In this document: one piece after another, positions 10,765 through 19,574 of the stretch
Numbering within the stretch: the first letter of the stretch is position 1
Layout: the number at the start of each line of letters is the position of its first letter
Source of the DNA: Siphonodentalium dalli
Taxonomy: Eukaryota > Mollusca > Scaphopoda > Gadilida > Siphonodentaliidae
Length of the DNA stretch: 64,000 bases
Reading direction: 5' to 3'
NCBI GenBank assembly: GCA_032622095.1
Contig: CP136063.1
Coordinates: forward strand, 144,853,950 to 144,917,949
Translations under genes and position numbers: made by a program
The notes under the pieces: generated by a model
What the model was told of the DNA's origin: nothing
The model's database searches: none
The model's input: the letters and a program-made list of their open reading frames with translations, nothing else

Positions 10765-11452
10765 AGGGGTGTGTCATTCTTTCCGCTGCTGGTTTACTAT
10801 TCTGCGAGGGATCTGGAGTACTTGTTTGCATGGGATAATGCGCTTTTGATCGTGCTCCCCTATTCTCTATTTCCTGTTGTTGGACTGACTGTTGTGCCCC
10901 AACCGAATTTTGTTGCGAAATAGTTTGCACAGTTGAAGTTTCAGTCTTCTGACGTAAGATCGTGTTAGCATAGGTGTGGTTCCCATGTGGCCTATAGTAC
11001 TCTATCCAAGCTTGGTTGTAATCTGGCTGACCAGTCTGTGGATTTACCTCAGCTGGCTCATTCGGGGTTTGATTGGTTTCCTGTCTTCGCATCTCCCCCT
11101 GTTGTTGGGTCGACTGCTGTGCCAAAACCGAATTTTGTTGTAAATTAGTTTGCACATTTGAAGTTTCAGTCCTATATGTCCACGCCGTGGCATTCACTTC
11201 AGTGATCCTGCCAGCATAGGCATGGTTCCCTTGTGCCCTATAGTACTCTGCCCAAGCTTGGCAGTAATCTGGCAGACCAGTCTTGTGACGTATGATCATC
11301 TTAGCGTAGACGTGGTGCCCTCGTGTCCTATAGTACTTTATCCAAGCTTGGCTGTAATCTGTCTGACCAGTCTGTGGATTTACCTCAGCTGTCTCATTCA
11401 GGGTTTGATTGGTCCACACCATGGCATTCTGATTATTGTTTTGGTAGTCCAT
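10754..11452 (-). CDS. p1: Gln-rich protein with three FUBP/KHSRP C-terminal (YM) motifs (232 aa)
   Basis: It starts at ATG 11452. Three copies of the tyrosine motif found at the C-terminus of far-upstream-element-binding proteins are visible: GQTDYSQAWIKYYR (29-42), GLPDYCQAWAEYYR (59-72) and GQPDYNQAWIEYYR (141-154), each followed by xxGxHxYA. In FUBP1 and KHSRP such motifs form the transcription-activating tail that contacts TFIIH. Two diverged Gln-rich blocks (TETSxVQTxxQQNSVxAQQS) alternate with them, so the protein grew by internal duplication. There are no KH domains. I infer that the element captured or converged on a host transactivation module. A small open frame just upstream (11692-11504) is in the same frame, separated by one TAA. 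Confidence 0.7.
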   Translation of the reverse strand: MDYQNNNQNAMVWTNQTLNETAEVNPQTGQTDYSQAWIKYYRTRGHHVYAKMIIRHKTGLPDYCQAWAEYYRAQGNHAYAGRITEVNATAWTYRTETSNVQTNLQQNSVLAQQSTQQQGEMRRQETNQTPNEPAEVNPQTGQPDYNQAWIEYYRPHGNHTYANTILRQKTETSTVQTISQQNSVGAQQSVQQQEIENRGARSKAHYPMQTSTPDPSQNSKPAAERMTHPYGE

Positions 11453-11692
11453 TTCTTCTAGACTTTCGATATATTTCCAATTTACTGGTAGATCTCCCCC
11501 AATTTAAAAGGGGCAGTTTTCTGTAATATGTTTCTCAAACTTATGTAAAATCTCTTGTACTGAAAGGTAAGTGTCATTAGTGTTAGACAGATGGTATTTC
11601 CAACCCTCTTCCCTTATTTCTCGACAGATAACATTGGAATACTGACTATACAAATTAATAGTCGGAAGAGTCTGTGGTATCAAGTATGTCAC
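11453..11692 (-). other. p0: open frame upstream of p1, no ATG
   Basis: This is a 62-codon open stretch with only GTG at its start. It ends in TAA (11506-11504) and is then open for 17 codons into the ATG of p1. A CCCC...GGGG hairpin (11497-11513) spans the stop. It may be a decayed N-terminal extension of p1 or non-coding leader. Confidence 0.3.
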
Positions 11693-11766
11693 TTTTCAGA
11701 GAAGTGTTTGTATGATAATTAAGCTTGCTTTATATGTCCCTCGATAAAAGGGTTACAAGCTGTGTT

Positions 11767-12975
11767 GATTTGAATACCCCAATGTTTATCAGGGCTATAT
11801 AGTAAGAATTTATTGAATGTCTACCAAACAATTCTCCGAATCCGGTATTTGTCACTTTAAGATAATGTTCAAGGTCGAACAAAGGTCAAGTCCGAAAAAC
11901 TAGAAATGTGGTCGTGTAATATCTCAAACCGAAGATACCAATGAGACGAATAACTTTTGATTGTTTAAACACAATAAAAGCCCACATGTGGGATATATTT
12001 CCTGCTGTGTATTGGCTGGTGTAACTTATACTTATAGTCTTGTAGCCCTCGATGTGAATGTGAGGGAACCCATCGGTGAAAGAAAATATTCCGTTTTGTG
12101 GACTCGACGTTAATTTGCTCTCAAATGTAAACAGCACGTGTACCAGAAAGAGTCCACGCGCTACCCAGTGTAGGGGAAATAACTCGAATGTTTCTTCTGC
12201 CCAGAAGTAATAAATTGTCTTAATTTCGGCGGAACAGTTCTGGGAATTATCGAATTTTAACGAATGTTGATTTCCGAGTTTTCTGGCTTTCCAAATATGG
12301 CACACCACTCCAGACTCGTTCCAAATATGGCACACCGCATGGACTCGCTTTCCAAATATGGAAGACCACATGACCTCATCTCCGAATATGGGAGCTTGGT
12401 TCCTGACACTTTTCCCAAATATGGAACACTGAGCAGTTATTTTCCCCAAATATGGGTGTTGGCTCCGCCCACTTTCCCAAATATGGAATATTTCCCAGAA
12501 TTCCTCCTGGCGAAGCTGGCGCGAATTCTAAAGACTTTTGGGAATAAGCTGTTTCCAAAAAGCATATTTTACAACAATGTCACGACACACAAGTTACCAC
12601 AATAGAATCGCAGTAGCTTGCAAACAATAATAGGAGAATGAAATTCCTCTCCCCAAGAAGAACACATTGGAATCGGCAATTCACAAAATGTCAATTCTCC
12701 GAGTCCAATACCGTGAATACGGAATCACACAATTTTTTCCGTGAATCCGTCGAATCCAACATGGAATCCTTCACAAAATAAACAACCCAAAAATTTGTCG
12801 ACGGCGTCAATTCCACTATTATCTTCAAACAATAATAGCAGAATGGTATGCAGTCCAATACAGAAGAATATCAGCAATCACAATCCAATAACTTTATGGA
12901 TCGTGGACATCAATTTAAATGGCCGCGGCAACAGAACTTTGACGAATCGCTCAGGTTCCGCACAAATTCGAATTA
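11767..12975 (-). other. Leader of the LTR element
   Basis: This is about 1.2 kb between the primer binding site and the first ORFs. It holds the CArG array (12291-12486) and, at 12620-12650 and 12825-12855, a short duplicated segment beginning CAAACAATAATAG. Open frames on both strands across the array are by-products of the 31-bp periodicity. No convincing gene was found. Confidence 0.5.
12291..12486. promoter_or_regulatory. Array of seven CArG boxes (SRF-type sites), ~31-bp spacing
   Basis: CCAAATATGG occurs at 12291, 12321, 12352, 12415, 12446 and 12477, and CCGAATATGG at 12382. CC(A/T)6GG is the binding consensus of serum response factor/MADS proteins. The starts are 30, 31, 30, 33, 31 and 31 bp apart, about three helical turns, so all sites face one side of the helix. 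The ~20-bp spacers differ far more than the boxes. The array sits in the leader of the minus-strand LTR unit. Binding is inferred. Confidence 0.75.
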
Positions 12976-12987
12976 GCGACGGCGCCA
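12976..12987 (-). promoter_or_regulatory. Primer binding site of LTR element
   Basis: The minus strand reads TGGCGCCGTCGC two nucleotides inside the LTR edge at 12990. TGG at this place, complementary to a tRNA 3' CCA end, is standard for LTR retroelements. The priming tRNA was not identified. Confidence 0.65.
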
Positions 12988-12989
12988 AA

Positions 12990-13214
12990 TGTTGTAAACT
13001 TACAAGTTACAACACCGTGGATATATCAAATACACGGAAACAAAATTTCCATAGAACACAATTTATGTCGCTCGATGTCAAGCCATAACAATGCAAAATA
13101 CAAGATAATACACGAGATAATAACAGTCAATGTTTGTGGTTTTGGGTTCTCCGGAAGTCTCTCTGGGTGACGTCATTCGGCGTCCTTGACCTCAGAATCC
13201 GCAACTCTACAACA
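12990..13214 (-). repeat. LTR (about 225 bp)
   Basis: Both edges are TGTTGTA...TACAACA (TG...CA). The left edge adjoins the primer binding site. At the right edge the sequence becomes LINE reverse transcriptase in mid-domain (13215). The LTR contains CCGGAAGT (ETS-type, 13151-13158) and a perfect TGACGTCA (CRE, 13168-13175). The inner end has a second inverted TGTTGTAA/TTACAACA pair. No second LTR was found, so boundaries rest on termini and context. Confidence 0.6.
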
Positions 13215-15475
13215 CTATTATTCAATACTTTGCTGGACAGTTTACCAAAATAACTACGGAGAGCTATTGGCCGATAATTATTTGGGTCGTATCTATCTCC
13301 TTTTTTATATAATGTTTTAATGACTGATTCACTCCAACACGTCGGATAATGTCCCGAGTGCAACACTTTATTACAAAGCCTAGCTACGTCATATATTATA
13401 AGTGGAACAATTGTTTTCAATAACTCATTTGAAATATTATCAGGTCCTGTTGATTTCAAATTCTTCAGTTGCTTAAGGCAGTCCATTATTTCGCATGTAT
13501 AGTTATATCATTGTTATTAAATTTCTCCGAAAAGATGCTATCATTCGCCGAAGTTAAGTGAGATTTATCCATTGTCGGACCAAGTAATTGTTCAAAAAAG
13601 TTATGGTTTAATCTGGATCTAGATCATTTGGCATCTTCGTTTTGTCAAACGAATGTTCTTTATTATATTCCAGTATTTAGACGGTTCACTTGTTTCAAGA
13701 TCGGACAATTTATCTACAATATTTTGTCAAAAGATTCGCTACTTTCGTTTCGTCTCTTTCTTGAATGCTTTTTTCGTTTCGAAAAATTTTATCAATAAAG
13801 ACTTGTCCTTTGGATGTTTTTTTGTATTTGCTTAATAACAATTTCCATATTTTCTTTCATCTTTTTGCACTCATTGTCAAACCATGCGGGTTTTCTTCTG
13901 CGTTTACTATTGTGTATGAATAATCTCGATGCAGATGTATTGAGTACTATGAATAACTCCTTCAAGTGGCGAGTCGCCGCTTCTGTGTCTTCAGCGTTTT
14001 CCGCGTGGGTATTTAGTCGAAATTGCATCAACTTGTTTTGTGCACGAGGTTGGTAGAGTATTCCACGTGCTTTATATCCACTATCATCGCACCATCTTAG
14101 CGTTTTATTCGGCTTTGTACAAGAGTACTTCATACTTTTTATTTCATGAGAAAAAACTCTTAAAATTTATTTGAAGTGCTAGCTGACAATGGTCCGAAAA
14201 TTCAGTCAACGATTTAACACAGAAATAACTAACTTCAGATCATTAACTTTCTTTTATCATAATATAGTCAACTACACTCGCCCCATTATAATTAAAAGTT
14301 GTGAAATTACCGAGTAAGTCACCACGTTTTCTTCCATTTACTATTCTCATTCCAGTAGATTTACACAGCAACAAAAGTTGTTTCCAAAATGAATTGCATG
14401 CTCTTTTGATAGAGCTGATTTCGGGTTGAATCAAGGTTGAGTCTTTCTGGGGAATTAGCATTTATTTTCATAATAGAAATATACGGACATTCCGGTATAG
14501 TTGGAAACAGTTTACCAAAACAATTGGAACTCCAGTTGTAATAGGTGAAACGTGACTGAATATTGGAGTTCCAAAACATAAAGTGCCATATCAAAGTTTT
14601 ACAAATTCTTATATACAAAGCATGAACATGTGTGAATTAACGACGAATGATTAGATTAACAGATTTGCATATAAAATATCCGATCACTACAATGGCATTA
14701 GTAGTTTGACAAATAAGTTATTATTAAAAGTAAAGCTTAGAATACGTGCGATGAATGGTAATTAATGAGCACATGCTTGGGCAAGAATTAACAAGTTGCA
14801 TAAGAATAGCCAGCTGATTAATACACAGAAATGTTGTAATTTAGAGAAAGCCTAATCTAACAAAGAAACGAACCTAACGCGAATACTATAGAAACGAACC
14901 ACACATCTGATAGAGTCAAATCAATGTAAATAAACAATGAAATAATTGTCCAAATTTAGCACTCTGACACTCTATCTAAACTGTATCTGTCTTTTGTACA
15001 ATCAACTGCATAGTTATCAGGAAATGCCAAATGAGTGTCTTCATCGTGTGCAACATAATCCACCTGTACGGGCATTAAAATCGCCTGCCATTATAACCAA
15101 CTAGTCAGGTTCCAATTCGGCTAAATGTTCTTCAATATCATTATATACAGATTCTTTCTTGTCACACGATTTCCAGTAACTGGAATTCTCGGGTGGGATA
15201 TAAACGGATATGAATGTAATTGATTTCTTTATGCCGAACATTTCCCCTTCAAATTCAACACACAATGCTACATCATGAACAGATTTAATTCTCTTGATAT
15301 AACATTTCACAGTCCGGTCTGATGGACGAAATTGTTGACCCTCATAGGGACGAATATCACATCTTAGTCCATTCAACCGACTCCCATTGATACTAGCATG
15401 TTTCTGTTGACTTGATTCAGTCTCACGTTCTCGGGTGTTTCTACTTCTTGAAAAGTAATTGATATTCTTGGCCAA
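13215..15475 (-). pseudogene. Decayed LINE (endonuclease, linker, RT start), interrupted by LTR element
   Basis: Endonuclease remnants read TFISVYIPPENSSYW and GDFNARTGG (15220-15060, with a break between them) and STGMRIVNGR...GDLLGNFT...SVVDYI (14240-14460). A linker with KPAWFDNECKKMK lies at 13792-14133. The RT begins at 13480-13215 with STGPDNISNELLK, YPTCWSESVIKTLYKKGD, NNYRPIALRS and KVLNN, then stops at the LTR edge. Several frames are needed, so it is dead. It is APE-type and close to Jockey/CR1-like or RTE-like groups; the clade is not resolved. The rest of the RT beyond the LTR element was not found in the window. Confidence 0.75.
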
Positions 15476-15480
15476 TGTTA

Positions 15481-16176
15481 TTACTCCTCTGAAGTGTGGA
15501 TGCCAATTATCCCAGTATCAGTCTCTCCAGATTTCACATGACATTTGTATTAACGATTCGCGAAACCCCGACGGCCGAATTCTGGTCCCTGGTCTAGACC
15601 AGGGTTTCATGTAAACTATAGTCTATACCAGGCCGAAACCACGGTGATCGCGATCGGCTGAATTCTGGTCTCAGGTCTAGACCACCCTAATAATCACGGT
15701 GTTCCATGTCAGGACTTGGTCTCGCGAAACCACCTGGTCGCAAGCTGGGATCGGCGCATTGTTGTACAATCAATGACAATCAATGACAATCTATGGACAA
15801 AAGCGTGCTGAGCGCTGCATCGAAATTGGTGTGTTGGTGTCTCCAAACCTTAGCACGTGACCACCCCGTGCATCCGGATATGCTCGTAGCGGAAGACATG
15901 CTCGTAGCGGAATAACCACATGGCCCGCGATTTGCACACCGTTCACGGTTAGACACATGTTGCACCGAAACCAACACATACCAGTGGTTGACGGTGGTGG
16001 TACTATTTGTGGCTATAATTTACCCAACTGTACACCAAACTTCTTTAAACATGGACGCAGTTTAATCCTATTTTACCGGGAAGTTAGGCCAAAAATTGTG
16101 GCAAAATTTGCATTTCTTACATAAAATTACGATTTCTGTGGTAACAGCCCAGACAATATAGTCTTGGCATACATTT
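15481..16176. other. No gene; short palindromic and direct repeats
   Basis: At 15545-15700 the block with GAATTCTGGTC and GGTCTAGACC occurs twice, the first copy containing the palindrome CCTGGTCTAGACCAGG. At 15880-15920 the unit ATGCTCGTAGCGGAA is repeated in tandem. No gene was recognised. Confidence 0.5.
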
Positions 16177-17150
16177 CTATTTCTGCGGATATTCCCTTAA
16201 TATCATAGACAACATGTTGTCAACAATGTCGTTAGTAAACACAAGAAATAGGATGTGACCCAATACCGACCCTTGGGGCACTCCTGCAGTTATTTTTCCC
16301 CACGTTGATTGGCCAGAGCGTAGTATTACACGCTGTTGGCGATCGGAAAGGTATGATTTGAACCAACAGAGCATATTATAGCGAATTCCTATTGCATGAA
16401 GTTTAAAAAGTAGACCCTCGTGCCAGACTTTATCAAACGCTTTACTTATGTCAAAAAATACGAATCGAATGTCGCGCCCTTCGTCCAAAGATTTACTAAT
16501 TTTGTCAAATATGTCACATAGTTGATAGGCAGTTGAGTCGGCGGGAACAAACCCGGACTGACGTTTAGTTAGAATATTATTCGATTGGAGATATGCCATA
16601 ACTTCCATAAGGTGTTTAGCGATGCATTTTTCAAATAACTTGCTTATACACGGGCAGCTTAAAAGTGAGATTGGCCGGTAATTCGCCGGATTGGTTCGGT
16701 CTCCTTTTTTATGTATTGGTACAACGTTTGCGCGTTTCCATTGCGGAGGAAAGTATGATTCTCGGATAAAACGGTTGAAGATTTTGGAAAGAGGCTTACT
16801 TAAGCTTGTGCAGTTCTTTAACAGACGTGGGCTAATAAGATCAGGTCCAGATGCCTTATCAGGTTGGAGTTCTTTTATAGCATTATAAACTTCCAGCTCG
16901 GTTATATTTATATCACTGAGTGTGGTCAGATTAGGGCCATCCGGTGTTGGGGTGGAGGTTGTTTTGTTCCATCGAGAGATGCAATGCTACAGAAGTAGCC
17001 ATTTATCACCTCGGATTTGTCTTCATCCGACGACACAACTTTGCCCTGCCAAACTAAAGGAGGCACAGTTTCAGCCCTATTTGTGGAAAGATGTTTAAAT
17101 GTTTTCCACCATTTGCCAGCTGTTGTTTCGTGACCATTAAAGATTTAAAA
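16177..17150 (-). pseudogene. CR1-like LINE RT fragment
   Basis: The frame is open from about 16920 to 16177, with further LINE linker sequence (GKWWKTFKHLS, GYFCSIAS) up to ~17140. RT blocks in order are DKASGPDLISPRLLKNC, YFPPQWKRANVVPIHKKGD, NPANYRPISLLSC, QSGFVPADSTAYQL, FFDISKAFDKVWHEGLLFKL and AGVPQGSVLG. The catalytic FADD block is missing: the element stops at 16177. The 5' end lacks an endonuclease. It is the same type as the LINEs at 23018 and 34494 but a different copy. Confidence 0.85.
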
Positions 17151-18890
17151 TCGGATCTAAACTTCTAGAGTTATGGCTGCTTGAAAACCAGATTTTTTTC
17201 TCGCAAGTACACTTTGAATCACCATATAGAAAGTCACCAAATTGGAAAGTGGTACACATTGTGATAAATGCGGTTCTGTATTTACCAGGAAGGATACCTT
17301 AAGAAATCACACGAAAGCTCCACACGACAAGGACGTTCTTCATCGATGCCGCAGCTGCGGGATAGTATATATGGCGGGCAGCCCCGTCTGCACACGTTGA
17401 CATGTGTCACTTACTAACAGTGGACATTTATAGACACAGTATTATGCATGAAAAAACCACAAACATTTATGTTGTTATTATGTTTTGAAGATTGGAATTG
17501 ATCTTTTTGAGAGTAAATATATATATATATGTTATGTATATATGTTATGCGTTACTGAATAAAGAGGCAGTGTCCACTTTGTTTATACTTTGAATGGTCT
17601 TTATTCAATAAAAGGGAAGTTGTCACAAAAATACCATAGCCTGTAATTATATAAGCCTTGTCACTGTGTCGAGACCATCAATCCAGGCCCGTTCTATTGT
17701 TTTAGTGATACAGGTCAAAGTTCTGGAGTAGCATTCCATATATGGAATTCATGAACATTCAGAACTTAACAGAAGCTGCATATATGACAAATATAAGAAA
17801 TTATTTTTATTAAGAGTAATTCATGGAGCTTCTGAATGTTCATGAATTCTATATATGGAATGCTACTCCATAACTTTGACATTGTACGTAGCACTAAACG
17901 GAACGGGGCTGGGTGGATCCAATATGGCAACGAATCAGTGCCAAAGCTTATTGTATATGTCAATATACATTTGAAAATATATCATGCCCTACCGGGAACG
18001 AAATAAGCCTTATAAGAATTCACGAATTGCAGAGTAACCATTCTTTCCGATGAGTGGGGGTAAACAGGAAGGGCAACAGATATTATAGATATCGTGTGTT
18101 TATTCTTTATATATTCTGAAAGTTTAATCCCCGCCTGATATCTGCAAATATTTTTATTCCTGAATGGACACGGTGAAATTCTCTCACAGGAAATGGGTTT
18201 ATCGCTGGTTTCTCTGGCTGTGACACTTTCCCACTTTTAAGCTTTCGTTTAAGATGTGTGCGCTCTTCTAAATCGAATTGATGATCCTTGCAATGGAGTA
18301 AATTATATTGTATGTATATTATTGTAGCTATGGCAACATTTTAACGAAGAACGTCATGTGACAATCGACTATTGCTTCAGTTGATTCACCAAACATACAT
18401 TATCATGGAACATTATAATTTGGGACCAAAATATCTTAATGCGGAGTTTATATTTACATTAAGACACACATCCTTGTTGTGTTTGGAGTTGTTTGTTATG
18501 CATATCTAATCGAGCGTCACCGGTCATTTTTCATGAAATATATATACATATAGGTACCACGCATTCCCCTGTGGATTATCTCAATGTCGGGGTCAAATAT
18601 TACTTTTTATGAGGCAATTAATTTTGTTTTCTGCTTTTTCAACTATTTCAATTTCGAACCTATTCCAATACTAACGTAGCAGTCGTCTAACAAATATTAT
18701 GGGTTGTATGGTTTTCGGAAACATGATACACTGGTATCCACCCCAATGGACAAATTTCTCTCTCAATGTATTCACCAGAATATGGAAGAAAGGGGATTTT
18801 TCGTGTTCTCGAAATTAATTGACATTATTAGGCAAGTGACATCACTTCATTTGTCCCCGACGTTTCCGTCGGAGGACTATAGAAATGACC
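17151..18890. other. No gene; contains one foldback
   Basis: Apart from the foldback at 17676-17923, this is unique-looking A+T-rich sequence with a short TATATA tract (17516-17535). No coding signature or repeat family was recognised. Confidence 0.5.
17676..17923. repeat. Foldback (inverted repeat) element, ~90-bp arms
   Basis: The left arm 17676-17764 and right arm 17830-17923 are inverse copies. The inner ~51 bp pair with only about three mismatches (shared core AGTAGCATTCCATATATGG). The outer part is looser but continues to CCCGTTC...GAACGGGG. A 65-nt loop separates the arms. It is a MITE-like foldback; a hairpin precursor RNA cannot be excluded. Confidence 0.75.
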
Positions 18891-18892
18891 CT

Positions 18893-18945
18893 CGTCCGTC
18901 CGTCCGTCCGTGCGTCCGTGTGTCCGTGCGTCCGTGCGTCCGAGA
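18893..18945. repeat. GTCC/GTGC microsatellite
   Basis: CGTCCGTCCGTCCGTGCGTCC-type repeats, about 13 units. The same kind of tract opens the satellite element at 47290. Confidence 0.9.
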
Positions 18946-19261
18946 TCGGGTACCTTCATGGTGTAATCAACTCCTCCTACAGTTTTAAACGTAGAGATTT
19001 GAAACTCTGGGATATTGTTCCTAACATGTTGGTGATTTGCAACATCTATATAGCTAATAAAAAATATCATTTTTTCCATATTTTTGGGGGGGTATTCGAC
19101 ATAGAAAATTTGGAACATTTTTGCCTTTTGGATGAGATTGGGTACCTTCATGGTGTAATCAACTCCTCCTACAGTTTTAAATGTAGAGATTTGAAACTCT
19201 GGGATATTGTTCCTAACATGTTGGTGATTTGCAACATCTATATAGCTAATAAAAAATATAA
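18943..19261. repeat. Two direct copies of a ~127-bp segment, period 192 bp
   Basis: Copies at 18943-19069 and 19135-19261 are nearly identical, starting GGTACCTTCATGGTGTAATC and ending at AGCTAATAAAAAATAT. They sit just downstream of the GTCC microsatellite, a common arrangement in repeat-bearing elements of molluscs. Confidence 0.85.
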
Positions 19262-19486
19262 TATAGCTAATATTTTTTTTATGGAGTTATTAACCCTTTT
19301 CGACTTTTAAATTTCTTTAACAAAACGGCTTTGTATCCCTGAACCAATTTATGTGGTACATGCATGTAATGAGAAATAGTAATGCCACATAAATTATTTG
19401 GACATCCTTGGCACACAAACAGGTGTCCCGAAAAGAATCCTGGATATGCACCTGGCTTTGAACAAGCCCCTATCCATTTACAGTTG

Positions 19487-19536
19487 TGACGTAATTATCA
19501 CGGTTACGCCGTAACTTATGACGTAATTATCACGGT
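19487..19536 (+). promoter_or_regulatory. Duplicated CRE-like sites upstream of BEN-domain gene
   Basis: TGACGTAATTATCACGGT occurs twice without change (19487-19504 and 19519-19536), 32 bp apart, 39-88 bp before the first ATG of the gene. TGACGTAA is a CREB/ATF-family site. The spacing is three helical turns. Promoter function is inferred from place and conservation. Confidence 0.5.
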
Positions 19537-19574
19537 CCCACACGAGCGCGAGGTAATTTTTCATTTTGCGTCTG

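Larger units (their letters stand above)
7878..12066. repeat. Dispersed mini-hairpins, CCCTC-loop-GAGGG type
   Basis: Short inverted repeats with 3-6 bp stems and loops mostly of 0-9 nt (11 nt at 12046) lie at 7878, 8065, 8428, 8664, 8742, 8853, 8961, 9105, 9224, 9442 (CCCCTGCAGGGG), 9673, 10759, 11497, 11738 and 12046; 7878 has one mismatch. Most have the core CCCTC-N4/6-GAGGG. At 8961 both arms changed together (TCCTC...GAGGA), which keeps the stem. They fall inside p5, p4, p3 and the leader and at ORF borders. I did not notice them elsewhere in the window. Confidence 0.8.
7301..13214 (-). mobile_element. LTR-type element with gag and accessory ORFs; pol and 3' LTR not seen
   Basis: Read on the minus strand, the order is LTR (13214-12990), a 2-nt gap, a TGGCGCC primer binding site, a ~1.3-kb leader with phased CArG boxes, then p1, p2, p3 (Gag), p4 and p5. 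Short CCCTC...GAGGG hairpins run through the whole internal region and link the ORFs as one unit. No protease, RT, RNase H or integrase signature and no second copy of the LTR was found in the window. It is therefore either a Gag-only non-autonomous element or a copy with its 3' half lost. The right edge interrupts a LINE reverse transcriptase. Confidence 0.65.

Noticed and set aside
7301-11692. Interpretation as a bacterial or phage operon because ORFs overlap head to tail
   Set aside because: The LTR edge, primer binding site, Gag domain, eukaryotic-type FUBP motifs and surrounding LINEs and introns all point to a eukaryotic retroelement.
12264-12605. 113-codon plus-strand ORF and 187-codon minus-strand ORF across the CArG array
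   Set aside because: Both are explained by the ~31-bp periodic CCAAATATGG sequence, which stays open by repetition. They show no protein-like composition outside it.
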